Source: Streptomyces pacificus
GTDB taxonomy: Bacteria; Actinomycetota; Actinomycetes; Streptomycetales; Streptomycetaceae
DNA: 64,000 nucleotides
Direction: 5' to 3'
Assembly: GCF_011766325.1 (NCBI RefSeq)
Contig: NZ_BLLG01000003.1
Location: 434,001 to 498,000, forward strand
A program made the position numbers and the translations under genes. Below are positions 27,859-37,913 of this stretch, one piece after another; position 1 is the stretch's first letter, and the number at the start of each line of letters is the position of its first letter. Under the pieces are notes generated by a model. The model was not told the DNA's origin. It worked only from the letters and a program-made list of their open reading frames with translations, and did not search any database.

Positions 27859-28860
27859 ATGACTGACTCGCCCGACAGCACCACCGCCCCTCGCCCCAGC
27901 GGCGCCGTCGCCGCCGGCCTCGCCACCGTCGCCGGCGACGGCACCGTGCTCGACACCTGGTTCCCCGCCCCCGAGCTGTCCGCCGGGCCCGGCCCTGCCG
28001 GGACCGAGCGGCTCACGCCCGGCCAGGCGGCCAACCTGCTCGGTGAGGGCGCCGCCAAGGCCGTCGGCGTGGACGCCCGGCGCGAGGTCGAGGTCGTCGC
28101 CGTCCGTACGGTCATCGCCTCGCTCGACGAGAAGCCGATCGACGCGCACGACGCCTACCTGCGCCTCCACCTGCTCTCGCACCGGCTTGTGCGGCCGCAC
28201 GGCCAGAGCCTCGACGGAGTCTTCGGCCTGCTCGCCAACGTCGCCTGGACCTCCCTCGGCCCGGTCGCCGTCGACAACGTCGAGCGGGTCCGGCTCAACG
28301 CCCGTGCCGACGGCCTTCACCTCCAGGTGACCTCGATCGACAAGTTCCCGAGGATGACGGACTACGTCGCGCCCAGGGGCGTCCGTATCGCCGACGCCGA
28401 CCGGGTCCGGCTGGGGGCGCACCTCGCGGAGGGCACCACCGTCATGCACGAGGGCTTCGTCAACTTCAACGCGGGCACCCTCGGCACCTCCATGGTGGAG
28501 GGCCGCATCTCCGCGGGCGTGGTGATCGGCGACGGCTCGGACATCGGCGGCGGCGCCTCCACCATGGGCACCCTCTCCGGCGGCGGCAATGTGGTCATCT
28601 CCGTCGGCGAGCGCTGCCTCGTCGGTGCCGAGGCGGGTGTCGGGATCGCGCTCGGCGACGAGTGCGTCGTCGAGGCCGGCCTCTACGTCACGGCGGGCAC
28701 CCGCGTCACCCTGCCGGACGGCCAGATCGTCAAGGCGCGTGAGCTCTCCGGCGCCTCGAACATCCTCTTCCGCCGCAACTCGGTGACCGGCGCCGTCGAG
28801 GCCCGCCCGAACAACGCGGTCTGGGGCGGCCTCAACGAGGTGCTCCACAGCCACAACTGA
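27859..28860 (+). CDS. dapD: 2,3,4,5-tetrahydropyridine-2,6-dicarboxylate N-succinyltransferase
   Basis: 333 aa, the actinobacterial DapD length. It succinylates tetrahydrodipicolinate in the diaminopimelate/lysine pathway, also feeding peptidoglycan. The C-terminal half shows the hexapeptide left-handed beta-helix ([52 protein letters not shown]). [10 protein letters not shown] is a conserved family segment. An independent backbone gene after the SMR/TetR pair. Confidence 0.95.
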   Translation: MTDSPDSTTAPRPSGAVAAGLATVAGDGTVLDTWFPAPELSAGPGPAGTERLTPGQAANLLGEGAAKAVGVDARREVEVVAVRTVIASLDEKPIDAHDAYLRLHLLSHRLVRPHGQSLDGVFGLLANVAWTSLGPVAVDNVERVRLNARADGLHLQVTSIDKFPRMTDYVAPRGVRIADADRVRLGAHLAEGTTVMHEGFVNFNAGTLGTSMVEGRISAGVVIGDGSDIGGGASTMGTLSGGGNVVISVGERCLVGAEAGVGIALGDECVVEAGLYVTAGTRVTLPDGQIVKARELSGASNILFRRNSVTGAVEARPNNAVWGGLNEVLHSHN

Positions 28861-29177
28861 CGCACGCCGTCCCGCCCCAGGGGCCCCAGGCCGCGGGGCC
28901 CGCGCGCTCGGCCGCGTGGGGCGGAGGGGGGAGCGGAGGGTGAGCGCGCGCACCCCGGGGAGCGCGGGCTCCCGGCAGTGGTCTCGGACCGGAGCCGGGA
29001 CCCGCCCGGGGCCCTGCGGAGCGGCCGGGCGACCGGGCCGGGACGCCCGCGCTCTGTCCGGTCGCGGGCGTCCGGGCCTCCGCGGCCGGACCGGCGGTGC
29101 CGCCGCGCCGGCCGCGCACAGCGCCGGCCGCGGCGTTCGGCTCGGCCGGTTCCCTCCCCCGACGGCGGCTTCCCGGG
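28861..29177. other. convergent intergenic region dapD / nuclease
   Basis: 317 bp, extremely GC-rich, no gene seen. It includes a 12-bp direct repeat GCGCCGGCCGCG separated by CACA around 29107-29135. Termination for both flanking genes should happen here. Confidence 0.4.
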
Positions 29178-31022
29178 CTACGGGCGGAAGCGGAGCACCT
29201 GCGGGTCGTGGTCGCTGTTCTGCTCCGCGAACTCCGCGTTGATGTGGACGCTGTCGTAGCTGAAGTCGTCGATCGACGGGCTGATCAGAATCTGGTCGAG
29301 CACCTGGCTGTTGCCCTGGTACACGTACGAGTAGCGGTCCGCGCGCGGCAGCGACATGATCGCCGGGTACAGCGCGCCGCCGTCCGTGAGCGCCTTCGTG
29401 GTCTCGGAGAACTCGAAGTCGTTGATGTCCCCGAGCACCACCACGTTCGCGTTGCGCTGGGCCTTCAGGATGTCCTTCACGAAGGTGTTCACGGTCTGCG
29501 CCTGCTGGAGGCGCTTGGCCTCGGAGGAGCGGGTCGGCGGCTGGTGGTGCGAGGTCAGGCTCTCGTCGCCGCCCTTCGAGCCGAAGTGGTTGGCGATGAC
29601 GAACACCGTGCGGCCGCGGAAGACGAACTCCCCCGCGAGCGGCTTGCGGCTGTTGTCCCAGGCGGCGTTCGCCGGGTCGATCCGGCCGGGGGAGTGGGTG
29701 AGGGCGGCGCGGCCGTACGCGCGGACGACACCGGTCGCCGCGGTCGCGCTGCCGCCCGGGCGGTCGGTGAAGGAGACCCGCTCGGGGTTGAAGAGGAACA
29801 CCTGGCGGATGTTGCCGCCGGGCTGGCCGCCGTCCTTGTTGTCCTCCGGGTCCACCGAGCGGAAGTCGTACGCCGGGCCCCCGGCGGCCGCGATCGCGTC
29901 CGTGAACCTGCGGACGGTCTCGTCCGCCGCGACCACACCGTCGTTCTTCGTCCCCGTGTTGTCCTGGATCTCCTCCAGGGCGACGATGTCCGGCGTCGCG
30001 AGGTTCTCCACGACGGCGGCGGCCAGGGCGTCGAACTTCTCCTGCGGGTCGGACGGGTCCAGGTTCTCGACGTTGTACGTGGCCACGGACAGTTCGCCGC
30101 GGCGCTCCTGGCGGGTGCGCTCGCGCTCAAGGCCGCGGTCCTGCACGGTGCCGAGGGTGCGGGCCGTGAGGGTGTAGCCGCCGTACTGGCTGAAGTCCAG
30201 CGGGCCCTCGGTGGTGCCCGACAGCACGTCACCGACGTTGGCCTTCGGGAACGGCTGCTCGGCCGTCGGCACCAGCGACTGGATCTGCAGCCGGCCGGAG
30301 TTCTGGGAGGCGTACGAGCCGTAGCGGGTGCCCCCGCGCAGGGTGGGGTTCTCCCACGGCTTCACCGTGACCCACAGCTCCGCGTACGGGTCGGTGGCGC
30401 CGACGATCCGCGAGGACCCGATGCGGACGTTGCTGCCTTCCAGGGACTCGTAGTAGTCGAGGGCGTAGCTGCGGGGCCGCAGCGGCAGCGCGTTGATGCT
30501 GTTCCCGGCGGCGGGGTCGCCTTCGGGCGCGTACGCCGACGGCACGGACCGGCCGGTGATGGTCACGGGTGCGGGCAGCGCGTTGCCCGAGGAGACCACG
30601 GTGACGGCGGGCTTGGAGATCTGGGTGATCGATTGGTTGCCGGAGCCGAGACCGCCCGGGACGTACTCGCCGACCGTGCCGGAGACCTCGACCGCGTCGC
30701 CGGCGGCGACCGTCGGTGTGGAGCCGGTGTAGACGAAGAGGCCCTCGCTGGTGGCGGGGTCGGTGTCGGGCCGCGGGTCCTGCATCCAGAAGCCGCGCGA
30801 GGAGCCGTAGGTGCGGACACCGATGACGATGCCCCCGACGTCCACGACCTGCTGCCCGACGAGCGGGGAGGTACGGGTCGTGCCCTGGATGTCGTGAATG
30901 CGGACGGTCGGGCCGGCGCTCTCGGCGTCGGCGGCGGCCGAGGGGGAACCGGCGAGCAGACCCGCGGCCAGTGCTGCGGCCGCGACGGCCGCGACAGCGG
31001 CAGATCTCGGTATGGAAGGCAT
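29178..31022 (-). CDS. secreted endonuclease/exonuclease/phosphatase family protein
   Basis: 614 aa. Residues 1-31 are a signal peptide (basic start, hydrophobic Ala core, cleavage after SAAADA). Residues ~40-300 form OB-fold/lamin-tail-like modules typical of extracellular nucleases (ExeM/NucH type: IHDIQGTTRTSPLVGQ.., VGGIVIGVRTYGSSRGFW). The metal-dependent EEP catalytic domain follows from ~310: ATYNVENL, DIVALEEIQDNTG, ANHFGSKGGDE, GDINDFEF and a final NSDHDPQVLRF. All catalytic residues are present. It likely degrades extracellular DNA for phosphate and nutrients. Upstream there is a 7-bp hairpin GGTGGCC..GGCCACC near 31049-31068. Confidence 0.9.
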   Translation of the reverse strand: MPSIPRSAAVAAVAAAALAAGLLAGSPSAAADAESAGPTVRIHDIQGTTRTSPLVGQQVVDVGGIVIGVRTYGSSRGFWMQDPRPDTDPATSEGLFVYTGSTPTVAAGDAVEVSGTVGEYVPGGLGSGNQSITQISKPAVTVVSSGNALPAPVTITGRSVPSAYAPEGDPAAGNSINALPLRPRSYALDYYESLEGSNVRIGSSRIVGATDPYAELWVTVKPWENPTLRGGTRYGSYASQNSGRLQIQSLVPTAEQPFPKANVGDVLSGTTEGPLDFSQYGGYTLTARTLGTVQDRGLERERTRQERRGELSVATYNVENLDPSDPQEKFDALAAAVVENLATPDIVALEEIQDNTGTKNDGVVAADETVRRFTDAIAAAGGPAYDFRSVDPEDNKDGGQPGGNIRQVFLFNPERVSFTDRPGGSATAATGVVRAYGRAALTHSPGRIDPANAAWDNSRKPLAGEFVFRGRTVFVIANHFGSKGGDESLTSHHQPPTRSSEAKRLQQAQTVNTFVKDILKAQRNANVVVLGDINDFEFSETTKALTDGGALYPAIMSLPRADRYSYVYQGNSQVLDQILISPSIDDFSYDSVHINAEFAEQNSDHDPQVLRFRP

Positions 31023-31233
31023 CAGGGAACTCCGGAGTGAGGATCGAGGGGTGGCCCTGTGCGGCCACCGATGGTTCTACGCGCGTCAATGTCTTGTGTG
31101 GACGTGCGGCTTGTCAAGAGGTGCCGGGTGCAGGGGGATTGACGGGTCCGTGAATCGGAAGGCAACGGGCGGATTGCGTCTACGCTGGGGGCCGCTACGA
31201 GCCGGAGACGACCAGAGCCGAGGAGAGCCCCCC

Positions 31234-32688
31234 ATGCCAGAAGACCGCCCCGCCGGACGCAGTGTCCTGCCGCCCGTGCGGCTGCCCTCGGAGGCGGAAC
31301 TGGCGCGGGACGCGCTCGGGGCGCCCCTGCTCGCCCGGGCCGTCCGGCTGGCGCGCTGGGCCGGGCCCGGGACCAGGGTCGGCGCGGGCGGTGAGCTCGT
31401 CGACGAGCAACTCCCGGCGGCGGCGGAGGCGTTGGGGCTGCACCCGGACGACGACGGACTCGCCTACGCGAGCGAGGCCTGGCGGATCGCCGTGGACACC
31501 GGGCTCGTCGAGGCCAGGGACCCGGAGGACGACGCGGCCGAGTACGGCACGGTCACCCACGGCGAGGCGCTGCCGCTGGTCACGGGCGGCGGACCGCAGG
31601 ACATCCTCGCACTCTGGCAGGACGCCTTCGACGCGGTCTTCGCCGACGCCATCGCCCCCGTGCTCGAGGACCCCGGCGCGATCATCGGCCCGGACGGCGG
31701 GATCGACTTCGACGCCCTCGGCTGGGACCCCGAGGCGGAGACCGAGTTCCTCGACGCCGTGCTCGGCAATCTGTACGCGCTGACCGTCGGCGAGACGGGC
31801 GGGTCGGAGGGGCCGGTCCCGCTGCCCGCGCTCGCCGCGTCGCTGATCGTCCCCGACGATATGCGGGAGCCCACGGACGCGGTGCTGGAGCAGGTCTCCG
31901 AGGCGATGATGCGCCTGGACGACCAGTTCCGGGTGCTGGAGCCGATCGGGCTGGTGGAGTACCGGCCCGTCGACGAGGCGCTGATGGCCGAGGAGGGAGC
32001 CGAGTCCGCCCTCCCGGCCGAGGAGGAGGACTTCTCCCGCTACGGGCTGGTGAAGCTCACCCCCCTCGGACTGTACGGGGTCCGCAACCGCCTGATCGAG
32101 GGCGGGGAGCCGGTGCCGACCCTCGGCGACCTCGCGGACAAGGGCGCGGACGCGCTGCTCGACGGGGTCGCGCACTACCCCGACGGCGCCGCGCTTGCGG
32201 AGACCGCGCAGTGGCTCGAAGGGCGCGCCCCGCTGCAGGCGGCGCGCGAGCTGCTCACCGCCGCCCGGGGCGCCGACCCGGGCGCGCCGCTGCGGCGGCT
32301 GCGCTGCCAGCAGGCGCTCGCGCTGGCCGGCCCCGAGGCGGAACCGGCGGTCCGGGACGTCCTGGACGACCGCGAACTCGGGGGCCTGGCACGGGTCTGG
32401 CTCGCCGAGCGCGGCTCACCGGACGTACCGCCGCCGCCGGAGGCCATGGTCTTCTGGCTCGCCGTCGACACCATCGCGGCCCAGCTCGACGCCGAGGGCG
32501 ACCTGGCCGAACTCCAGGACCTCATCGTGGGCCTCGTGGGCCGGCACGGCGGCTTCTTCGACGCGGTCTGGCGCGTCGACCACCCTGCCGCGGTCGATGT
32601 CCTCGAGGCGATGGGCCGCCTCCACCCCGACAAGAAGACGGCCAAGGACGCCCGCAAGGCGGCGTTCAAGGCCCGCTCGCGGGGCTGA
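31234..32688 (+). CDS. hypothetical protein, related to the one at 57335-58765
   Basis: 484 aa from ATG 31234, preceded by GAGGAGAG. No named domain recognised. It is Ala/Leu/Glu-rich and mostly helical. Landmarks: LARAVRLARWAG near residue 35, a mid-protein LVKLTPLGLYGVRNRL that reads like the end of a winged helix, and a HEAT-like C-terminal half ending RLHPDKKTAKDARKAAFKAR. The same order of landmarks occurs in the 476-aa protein 26 kb away (AVRVARW, LTPLGNWAVWVKL, AHPDPALAKAVRRAAFQVH). Soluble and probably cytoplasmic; function unknown. Confidence 0.8.
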   Translation: MPEDRPAGRSVLPPVRLPSEAELARDALGAPLLARAVRLARWAGPGTRVGAGGELVDEQLPAAAEALGLHPDDDGLAYASEAWRIAVDTGLVEARDPEDDAAEYGTVTHGEALPLVTGGGPQDILALWQDAFDAVFADAIAPVLEDPGAIIGPDGGIDFDALGWDPEAETEFLDAVLGNLYALTVGETGGSEGPVPLPALAASLIVPDDMREPTDAVLEQVSEAMMRLDDQFRVLEPIGLVEYRPVDEALMAEEGAESALPAEEEDFSRYGLVKLTPLGLYGVRNRLIEGGEPVPTLGDLADKGADALLDGVAHYPDGAALAETAQWLEGRAPLQAARELLTAARGADPGAPLRRLRCQQALALAGPEAEPAVRDVLDDRELGGLARVWLAERGSPDVPPPPEAMVFWLAVDTIAAQLDAEGDLAELQDLIVGLVGRHGGFFDAVWRVDHPAAVDVLEAMGRLHPDKKTAKDARKAAFKARSRG

Positions 32689-33085
32689 CGCCGTCTCGAA
32701 CCCCGGCGGGCCCCCGCGCGGGCGGTCCCGTGGAACAAGCCTCGCGGCATGCGTCGCGGGCGGGCGTGCGACGGGTGCCCGGGCACGGCCGCAGGCCGGT
32801 GCCGGTGCCATACCGTCCCGGGCCCTCAGATGCTGCCGTGCGTGCTGCGGTGGGGGAGCGGGGGGCGCCGCCGGCTCGGGGCCGGTTGCGCACAGGCCCG
32901 GCGCGGCGTCCGCCGGCCCTCGGGGCGCGCCATGCAGGAGTGCCGGGACGCGGGCTCGCCGTCCCGCGGGGGGACGGGATACGGAGAAGGCCTCGGTCCG
33001 TCGCCCGCGAGGCGCTGAACACGGGCCGATGCGATCGGCCGTGGGGATTGAGCCGGGGGAGGGTGGAGGGCACATACTGCAGACG
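32689..33085. other. intergenic region without recognised gene
   Basis: About 400 bp, GC-rich, with poorly structured open frames on all strands. A CATACT hexamer seven bases upstream of the next ATG may be its -10 element. Nothing else could be supported. Confidence 0.4.
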
Positions 33086-33316
33086 ATGACTGAATCCTTC
33101 GCCTCCCGGAGGCGCCTGCTGCCCACCAGCCCCTTCCACCGCCCTGACCCGGCCGCCCCACCGATCGAGCAGTTCGAGGTCGGAGACCGGGTCTCGCATG
33201 ACCAGTTCGGACTCGGAAGAGTCACCGGAGTCGAGGGCGCCGACGCCGTCCTCGTCGACTTCTCGGGGCGGCAAGGGAGGATCCTGAGCCCGTTCACCAA
33301 ACTGGTCAAGCTCTGA
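33086..33316 (+). CDS. small CarD/UvrD-C-tudor-like protein
   Basis: 76 aa. Residues ~30-76 (FEVGDRVSHDQFGLGRVTGVEGADAVLVDFSGRQGRIL) match the small beta-barrel found at the C-terminus of UvrD/PcrA helicases and related to the CarD/Tudor fold, which in those proteins contacts RNA polymerase. Here it stands alone behind a ~30-residue Arg/Pro/Ser-rich leader. Stand-alone versions are widespread in Streptomyces; role unknown, possibly RNA polymerase binding (inference). Confidence 0.75.
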   Translation: MTESFASRRRLLPTSPFHRPDPAAPPIEQFEVGDRVSHDQFGLGRVTGVEGADAVLVDFSGRQGRILSPFTKLVKL

Positions 33317-33326
33317 CCTCACACCT

Positions 33327-33356
33327 CCGGGCCGCCGCTGACCGGCGGCGGCCCGG
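33327..33356. terminator. bidirectional terminator hairpin
   Basis: CCGGGCCGCCGC and its exact complement form a 12-bp stem with a 6-nt loop between two convergent genes that end at 33316 and 33380. No U-tract. Confidence 0.75.
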
Positions 33357-33379
33357 AAGCCCGGGGTGCGCGCCCCGGC

Positions 33380-34576
33380 TCACAGCGCCCGGGCGGCCGG
33401 CTTGACCATGCCCCGGACCGTCCGGGACTTCACGAACTCGCCCATGGCGGTCATCTCCCACTCGCCCGAGAACTGGCGGATGAGCTTCGCCATCATCACC
33501 CCGGTCTGCGGCTCGGCGCCGGTGAGGTCGAAGCGCACCAGCTCCTCGCCCGTCGCGGCGTCGATCAGCCGGCAGTACGCCTTCGCGACCTCGGTGAACT
33601 TCTGGCCCGAGAAGGAGTTCACGGTGAAGACGAGTCCCGTCGCCTCGGCCGGGAGCCTGCCGAGATCCACGACGATCACCTCGTCGTCGCCCGCGCCCTC
33701 GCCGGTGAGGTTGTCGCCGGAGTGCTTGATCGCGCCGTTCAGGATGGAGAGCTTGCCGAAGTAGCAGCTGTCGAGGTGGTTGCGCTGCGGTCCGTAGGCG
33801 ATCACGGAGGCGTCCAGGTCGATGTCCCGGCCGCGGTGGGCGGGCTCCCAGCCCAGCCCCATCTTGACCTGGGAGAGCAGCGGACGGCCGCCCTTGACCA
33901 GGGACACGGTCTGGTTCTTCCGGAGGCTGACCCGCCCCTTGTCCAGGTTGATCTTGCCGGAGCCGGGTGGGACCGCGGAGGCGGGCGAAGGCGCGGGCGA
34001 GGGGGCGGCTGCCGGTGCGGCCGGAGCCGAGGACGCGCCCACCGCTACCGCGGGCGGGGGCGCCGCGGCCGGTTCCTCGTCGACCGAGACCCCGAAGTCG
34101 GTGGCGATGCCGGCCAGCCCGTTCGCGTACCCCTGACCGACGGCGCGCGCCTTCCACGCCCCGTTCCGCAGGTAGATCTCCACGACGACCAGGGCCGTCT
34201 CCGCACCCAGGCGCGGCGGCGTGAAGGTCGCCAGCGCCGAGCCGGCGTCGGCGTCCCTGATCGTGGCGGTGGGCTCCACGCCCTGGAAGGTCTGCCCGGC
34301 GGCGTCCGGGCTGGCGGTGACGACGATCTTCTCGATGCCGGGCGGAACGGCCGCGGTGTCGACGATGATCGCGTCCGGCGCGGAGCCGCCGCCTGCGCGG
34401 TAGGTCACCCCGGGGCCCGAGGGCTGGTTGTAGAAGATGAAGTCGTCGTCGGAGCGCACCTTGCCGTCGGAGGTGAGCAGCAGGCCCGATACGTCGAGCC
34501 GCACCGGAGCGGCGACGTCCACCGCCACACGGGTGGCGGCCAGGGGGATGTTCGAGCCGGGGGTCATAGCTGTCAT
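33380..34576 (-). CDS. double TerD-domain protein (tellurium resistance family)
   Basis: 398 aa with two TerD-type beta-sandwich domains, residues ~3-165 and ~208-395, joined by an Ala/Pro/Ser linker (~168-205). Domain 1 has the calcium-binding pattern SDDDFIFYNQ; domain 2 has DLDASVIAYGPQRN and GEGAGDDEVIVVDL. TerD proteins bind calcium and take part in stress-response membrane complexes, not only tellurite resistance. An in-frame ATG three codons on (34567) is an alternative start. Convergent with the tudor-like gene. Confidence 0.9.
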   Translation of the reverse strand: MTAMTPGSNIPLAATRVAVDVAAPVRLDVSGLLLTSDGKVRSDDDFIFYNQPSGPGVTYRAGGGSAPDAIIVDTAAVPPGIEKIVVTASPDAAGQTFQGVEPTATIRDADAGSALATFTPPRLGAETALVVVEIYLRNGAWKARAVGQGYANGLAGIATDFGVSVDEEPAAAPPPAVAVGASSAPAAPAAAPSPAPSPASAVPPGSGKINLDKGRVSLRKNQTVSLVKGGRPLLSQVKMGLGWEPAHRGRDIDLDASVIAYGPQRNHLDSCYFGKLSILNGAIKHSGDNLTGEGAGDDEVIVVDLGRLPAEATGLVFTVNSFSGQKFTEVAKAYCRLIDAATGEELVRFDLTGAEPQTGVMMAKLIRQFSGEWEMTAMGEFVKSRTVRGMVKPAARAL

Positions 34577-34711
34577 GACTGGGGTAACGAGCGAGATCGC
34601 TTTGCCGTTCCCTTACCTTGGGCCGGGCCGGGACGGGACGGGACGTTGACGGGTCCTGCATACCGCGCCCCGCCCACCAGCCGGAATCAGTCTTTCCGGT
34701 TCCGGTGCGCG

Positions 34712-36160
34712 CTAGGCGAGTGCCGCCCGCATCATCTGCTGCGCGATCGGCGCCGCGAGTCCGTTGCCGCTGACCTCGGAGCGCGCCGCCCCCGAGTCCT
34801 CGACGACCACGGCGACCGCCACCATGGCCCCGGACCCGGCGTCCTCGGCGTACGAGGTGAACCAGGCGTACGGCGTCGCGCTGTTGTTCTCGCCGTGCTG
34901 GGCGGTTCCCGTCTTGCCGCCGACCTCGGCGCCGTCGATCCGGGCGTTGCTGCCCGTACCGTCCTCCACGACCGTGACCATCGCGCTGCGCAGTTGCTCC
35001 GCGGTCCGTGAGGAAACGATTCGCTCGGTGTCGGAGTCCGGGTACTCCCGCAGGGTGGACCCGTCCGCGTCCACGACCCTGGACACCATATGCGGCGACG
35101 CCAGCAGCCCGTCGTCGGCCAGGGCGGCCGACACCATGGCCATCTGCAGCGGGGTGGCCGTGACCTCGAACTGCCCGATGCCGGTCAGTGCCGTCTGCGC
35201 TTCGTCCATGTCCGCCGGGTACACACTCGTGGCGGCGCGCACGGGGACGTCCTGCTCGGAGTCGTTGAAACCGAACTTCTCCGCCATCGCCCGGAGCTTG
35301 TCCTTGCCGAGCTGCTCCGCCATCCTGCCGAAGACGTTGTTGCAGGAGTACCGCAGGGCGGTGCGGATCGTGGCGTCCTCGCAGGGGGCGGAAGCGTTCT
35401 CGTTGACCAGCACCGTCCGGGTGTTCGGCAGGGTGTAGGGCTGGGGGCTGTCGGTCGGCTCGTCGACGGACGAGTACAGCCCGTCCTCCAGCGCCGCCGC
35501 GGCGACCACCAGTTTGAAGGTCGAGCCGGGCGGCAGCGGCTGCCGGAGGGCCCGGTTGACCATCGGCTGGTCCTCGTCCTCGGTGAGCTGCTGCCATGCC
35601 TCGCCGTCCGTGGTCCCGCTGATCTGCGACGGGTCGTACGACGGAGTGCTCACCACGGCCAGGACCCGCCCGGTGGCCGGATCGATGGCGACCGCGGCGC
35701 CTTTGGTGTCGCCGAGCGCCTCGAAGCCCGCCCGCTGGACCGCCGGGTCGATGGTGGTGAGCACGTCCCCCGGCTGGGCCTGCTTGCCGACGAGGACGTC
35801 GAGCGGGTTCTTCAGCCGGCTGTCCGTGCCGTCGAGCACATCGCCGTAGATGCCCTCGAGCTGAGTGGATCCGTACGCCTGTGAGCTGTAGCCGGTGACG
35901 GGCGCGTAGAGGGCGCCGTCCGTGTACGTGCGCTGGTAGGCGAGGTCGCCTCCCTCCGTCCGCTGCGAGCCGGTGACCGGGGAGCCGGCCACGACGATGT
36001 CGCCGAGCGGCTGCGCGTACTGCGCGATGGTGTTCCGCCGGTTGTGCTTGTCGTCCGCGAGCGCCTTGGCCTCATAGGCCTGCACCCAGGTCGCCCGCAG
36101 CAGCAGGGCGAACACCAGGAGCAGGCTGAAGACCGCGGTGCGCCTGATCGTCTTGTTCAT
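34712..36160 (-). CDS. class B penicillin-binding protein (PBP2/FtsI-like transpeptidase)
   Basis: 482 aa from the ATG at 36160. An N-terminal membrane anchor (residues ~9-22, FSLLLVFALLLRATW) is followed by an extracellular dimerisation region and the transpeptidase domain. Active-site motifs are complete: S-x-x-K in PPGSTFKLV, S-x-N in RYSCNN, K-T-G in GGKTGTAQ. It crosslinks peptidoglycan. The short non-penicillin-binding module and the stand-alone context (no ftsW/rodA neighbour in the window) suggest a non-essential Streptomyces PBP rather than FtsI. Confidence 0.92.
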   Translation of the reverse strand: MNKTIRRTAVFSLLLVFALLLRATWVQAYEAKALADDKHNRRNTIAQYAQPLGDIVVAGSPVTGSQRTEGGDLAYQRTYTDGALYAPVTGYSSQAYGSTQLEGIYGDVLDGTDSRLKNPLDVLVGKQAQPGDVLTTIDPAVQRAGFEALGDTKGAAVAIDPATGRVLAVVSTPSYDPSQISGTTDGEAWQQLTEDEDQPMVNRALRQPLPPGSTFKLVVAAAALEDGLYSSVDEPTDSPQPYTLPNTRTVLVNENASAPCEDATIRTALRYSCNNVFGRMAEQLGKDKLRAMAEKFGFNDSEQDVPVRAATSVYPADMDEAQTALTGIGQFEVTATPLQMAMVSAALADDGLLASPHMVSRVVDADGSTLREYPDSDTERIVSSRTAEQLRSAMVTVVEDGTGSNARIDGAEVGGKTGTAQHGENNSATPYAWFTSYAEDAGSGAMVAVAVVVEDSGAARSEVSGNGLAAPIAQQMMRAALA

Positions 36161-36694
36161 CTCACAGTAGGACGAGTCGCACGGGGAGTCCCGTTCCGGA
36201 GGGGTCGGTTTTCTCACCGAACCCTCATCAGGCCGGGGAGCGCCCCGAGCGGGATGCCTCGGGGGCGTCCCCGGACGGGATGCCCCGGACGGGATGCCCC
36301 GGACGGGTCGGGCCGGGCACGTTCTGCGGCGGTGAGCGGCCGATCGGGACCGACCTATCCCGACTCGCCCACCCGGACTCGCCCACCGGGCCCGTTTGTC
36401 GGGGCCGCCAGGGCGTGCAGCGGCCGTTCCGGTACCAGCAGCAGCAGCGCCCGGGGGGCCGAGGTCGCCACACCGCGCCCCGGCCGGTTCCGGGCGCCGC
36501 ACGGCGCGCCCTTGACCGTCTGCTCGCGGTCGGGTTGGGCTGCCGAGCCACCCGGGGGAGGAGGCCGCGGCGGGTGCGGCACCGGTCTCGCGGGCAGCCC
36601 CCCGAACCGGGAGGCCGCGTACGCGGGTCGGGGGCGACGGCCGAGGCCGACGCGACAGCCGGGACGGGTGGACGCCCCGTTAGGGTGGGGGCGT
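36161..36694. other. divergent intergenic region with repeats
   Basis: 534 bp between the PBP gene and the aminotransferase. It has 14-bp tandem units CCCCGGACGGGATG near 36268-36306 (three copies plus a diverged one at 36244) and a direct repeat GACTCGCCCACC at 36362 and 36376. TAGGGT at 36681-36686, eight bases before the aminotransferase ATG, is a likely -10 element for a leaderless transcript. No gene seen. Confidence 0.5.
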
Positions 36695-37738
36695 ATGGAC
36701 ACCCTGGGGGGCGCCGAGTTCGCGCCCACGTCGACGTATCTGAACACCGCCTTCTGCGGCCTGCTGCCGAGGCGCTCGGTGGAGGCCGTCGGACGGCTCG
36801 CCCAGGAGATCGCCGACGGTCGCCCGGAGGGCTCGGGCAGCACCGGGGCCGTCGAGGCCGCCAGAGCGTCCTTCGCCCGGCTGATGGGGGTGTCCGCGGA
36901 CCGGGTCGCGCTCGGCGGCTCGGTCGCCGTCCACGTGGGGCTGATCGCGGCCTCCCTGCCGGCCGGGGCGGAAGTCGTCGTCCCCGAGGGGGAGTTCACC
37001 TCCGTGGTCACCCCCTTCACCACCCGGGACCTGAAGGTGCGGTACGCCCCGCTCGACTCGCTGGCCGAGGCGGTGGGGCCCGGCACCGCGCTGGTGGCGC
37101 TGTCCGCGGTGCAGTCCGCCGACGGCCGGATCGCCGATCTGCCGGCGGTGCGGGCCGCCGCGGCCGTGCACGGCGCGCGCGTCCTGCTGGACGCGAGCCA
37201 GGCCGCCGGCTGGCTTCCGCTGGACGCGGGACGGTACGACTACACGGTCACCGCCGGGTTCAAGTACCTGCTGTGCCCGCGCGGCGCGTCCTTCCTCACC
37301 GTCACCGAGGAGGCGCAGGAGTCGCTGGTCCCGGTGCACGCGGGCCGGTACGCGGCGAACGACCCGGGTGGGAGCACCTACGGGCCGGTCGAGGACTTCG
37401 CCCGCTCGGCCAGACGCTACGACGAGCCGCCCTCGTACCTCTCCTACCACGCGGCGGCGCAGTCCCTGCCGCTGCTCGAGGAGACGGGTGTCGCGGCGGT
37501 GCACGCCCACGGCACCGCGCTCGCGGCCCGGTTCCGGGCCGGACTGGTGGGGCTCGGGCATGAGCCGGTGCGCGGCGACTCGGCGATCGTCGGGGTACCC
37601 GGACTCGGCGAGCGCGGGCCCCGGCTCGCCCGCGCGGGAGTCGTCACGTCGGCCAGGGCCGGCGTTCTGCGGGCCTCGTTCCACCTCTACAACTCGGCCG
37701 CCGATGTCGACCGGGCGCTCGACGTGCTCTCGGGCTGA
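36695..37738 (+). CDS. aminotransferase class V family protein
   Basis: 347 aa from ATG 36695. A PLP enzyme of the class V (cysteine desulfurase-like) fold: GGSVAVHVGLIAASL, the PLP-contacting LLDASQAAGWLPLD and the Schiff-base lysine in TAGFKYLLCPRG. RASFHLYNSAADVDRAL closes the C-terminal domain. A cysteine at the desulfurase position is not evident, so it is more likely a lyase or aminotransferase of the isopenicillin-epimerase/kynureninase-like group. Substrate unknown. Confidence 0.85.
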   Translation: MDTLGGAEFAPTSTYLNTAFCGLLPRRSVEAVGRLAQEIADGRPEGSGSTGAVEAARASFARLMGVSADRVALGGSVAVHVGLIAASLPAGAEVVVPEGEFTSVVTPFTTRDLKVRYAPLDSLAEAVGPGTALVALSAVQSADGRIADLPAVRAAAAVHGARVLLDASQAAGWLPLDAGRYDYTVTAGFKYLLCPRGASFLTVTEEAQESLVPVHAGRYAANDPGGSTYGPVEDFARSARRYDEPPSYLSYHAAAQSLPLLEETGVAAVHAHGTALAARFRAGLVGLGHEPVRGDSAIVGVPGLGERGPRLARAGVVTSARAGVLRASFHLYNSAADVDRALDVLSG

Positions 37739-37794
37739 CCGGGCGCGTCCGCCGGCTGCCGGCCGGCCGGGCTCCGGCCTCCGGGCATGGGGAA

Positions 37795-37822
37795 GGGGCC
37801 GGCCGATGGTGCGGCCGGCCCC
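37795..37822. terminator. bidirectional terminator between aminotransferase and ectD
   Basis: GGGGCCGGCCG-ATGGTG-CGGCCGGCCCC is a perfect 11-bp stem with a 6-nt loop, 57 bp after the aminotransferase stop and 92 bp after the ectD stop on the other strand. Confidence 0.75.
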
Positions 37823-37913
37823 CTGCCCGCATCTCGCGGCGGCCCCACCGGGAGGTGCGGTCACCGCGCTCCGACGCCGTGTTCCGGGGCGTCCCCCGGA
37901 ACCGGCCCCGAGC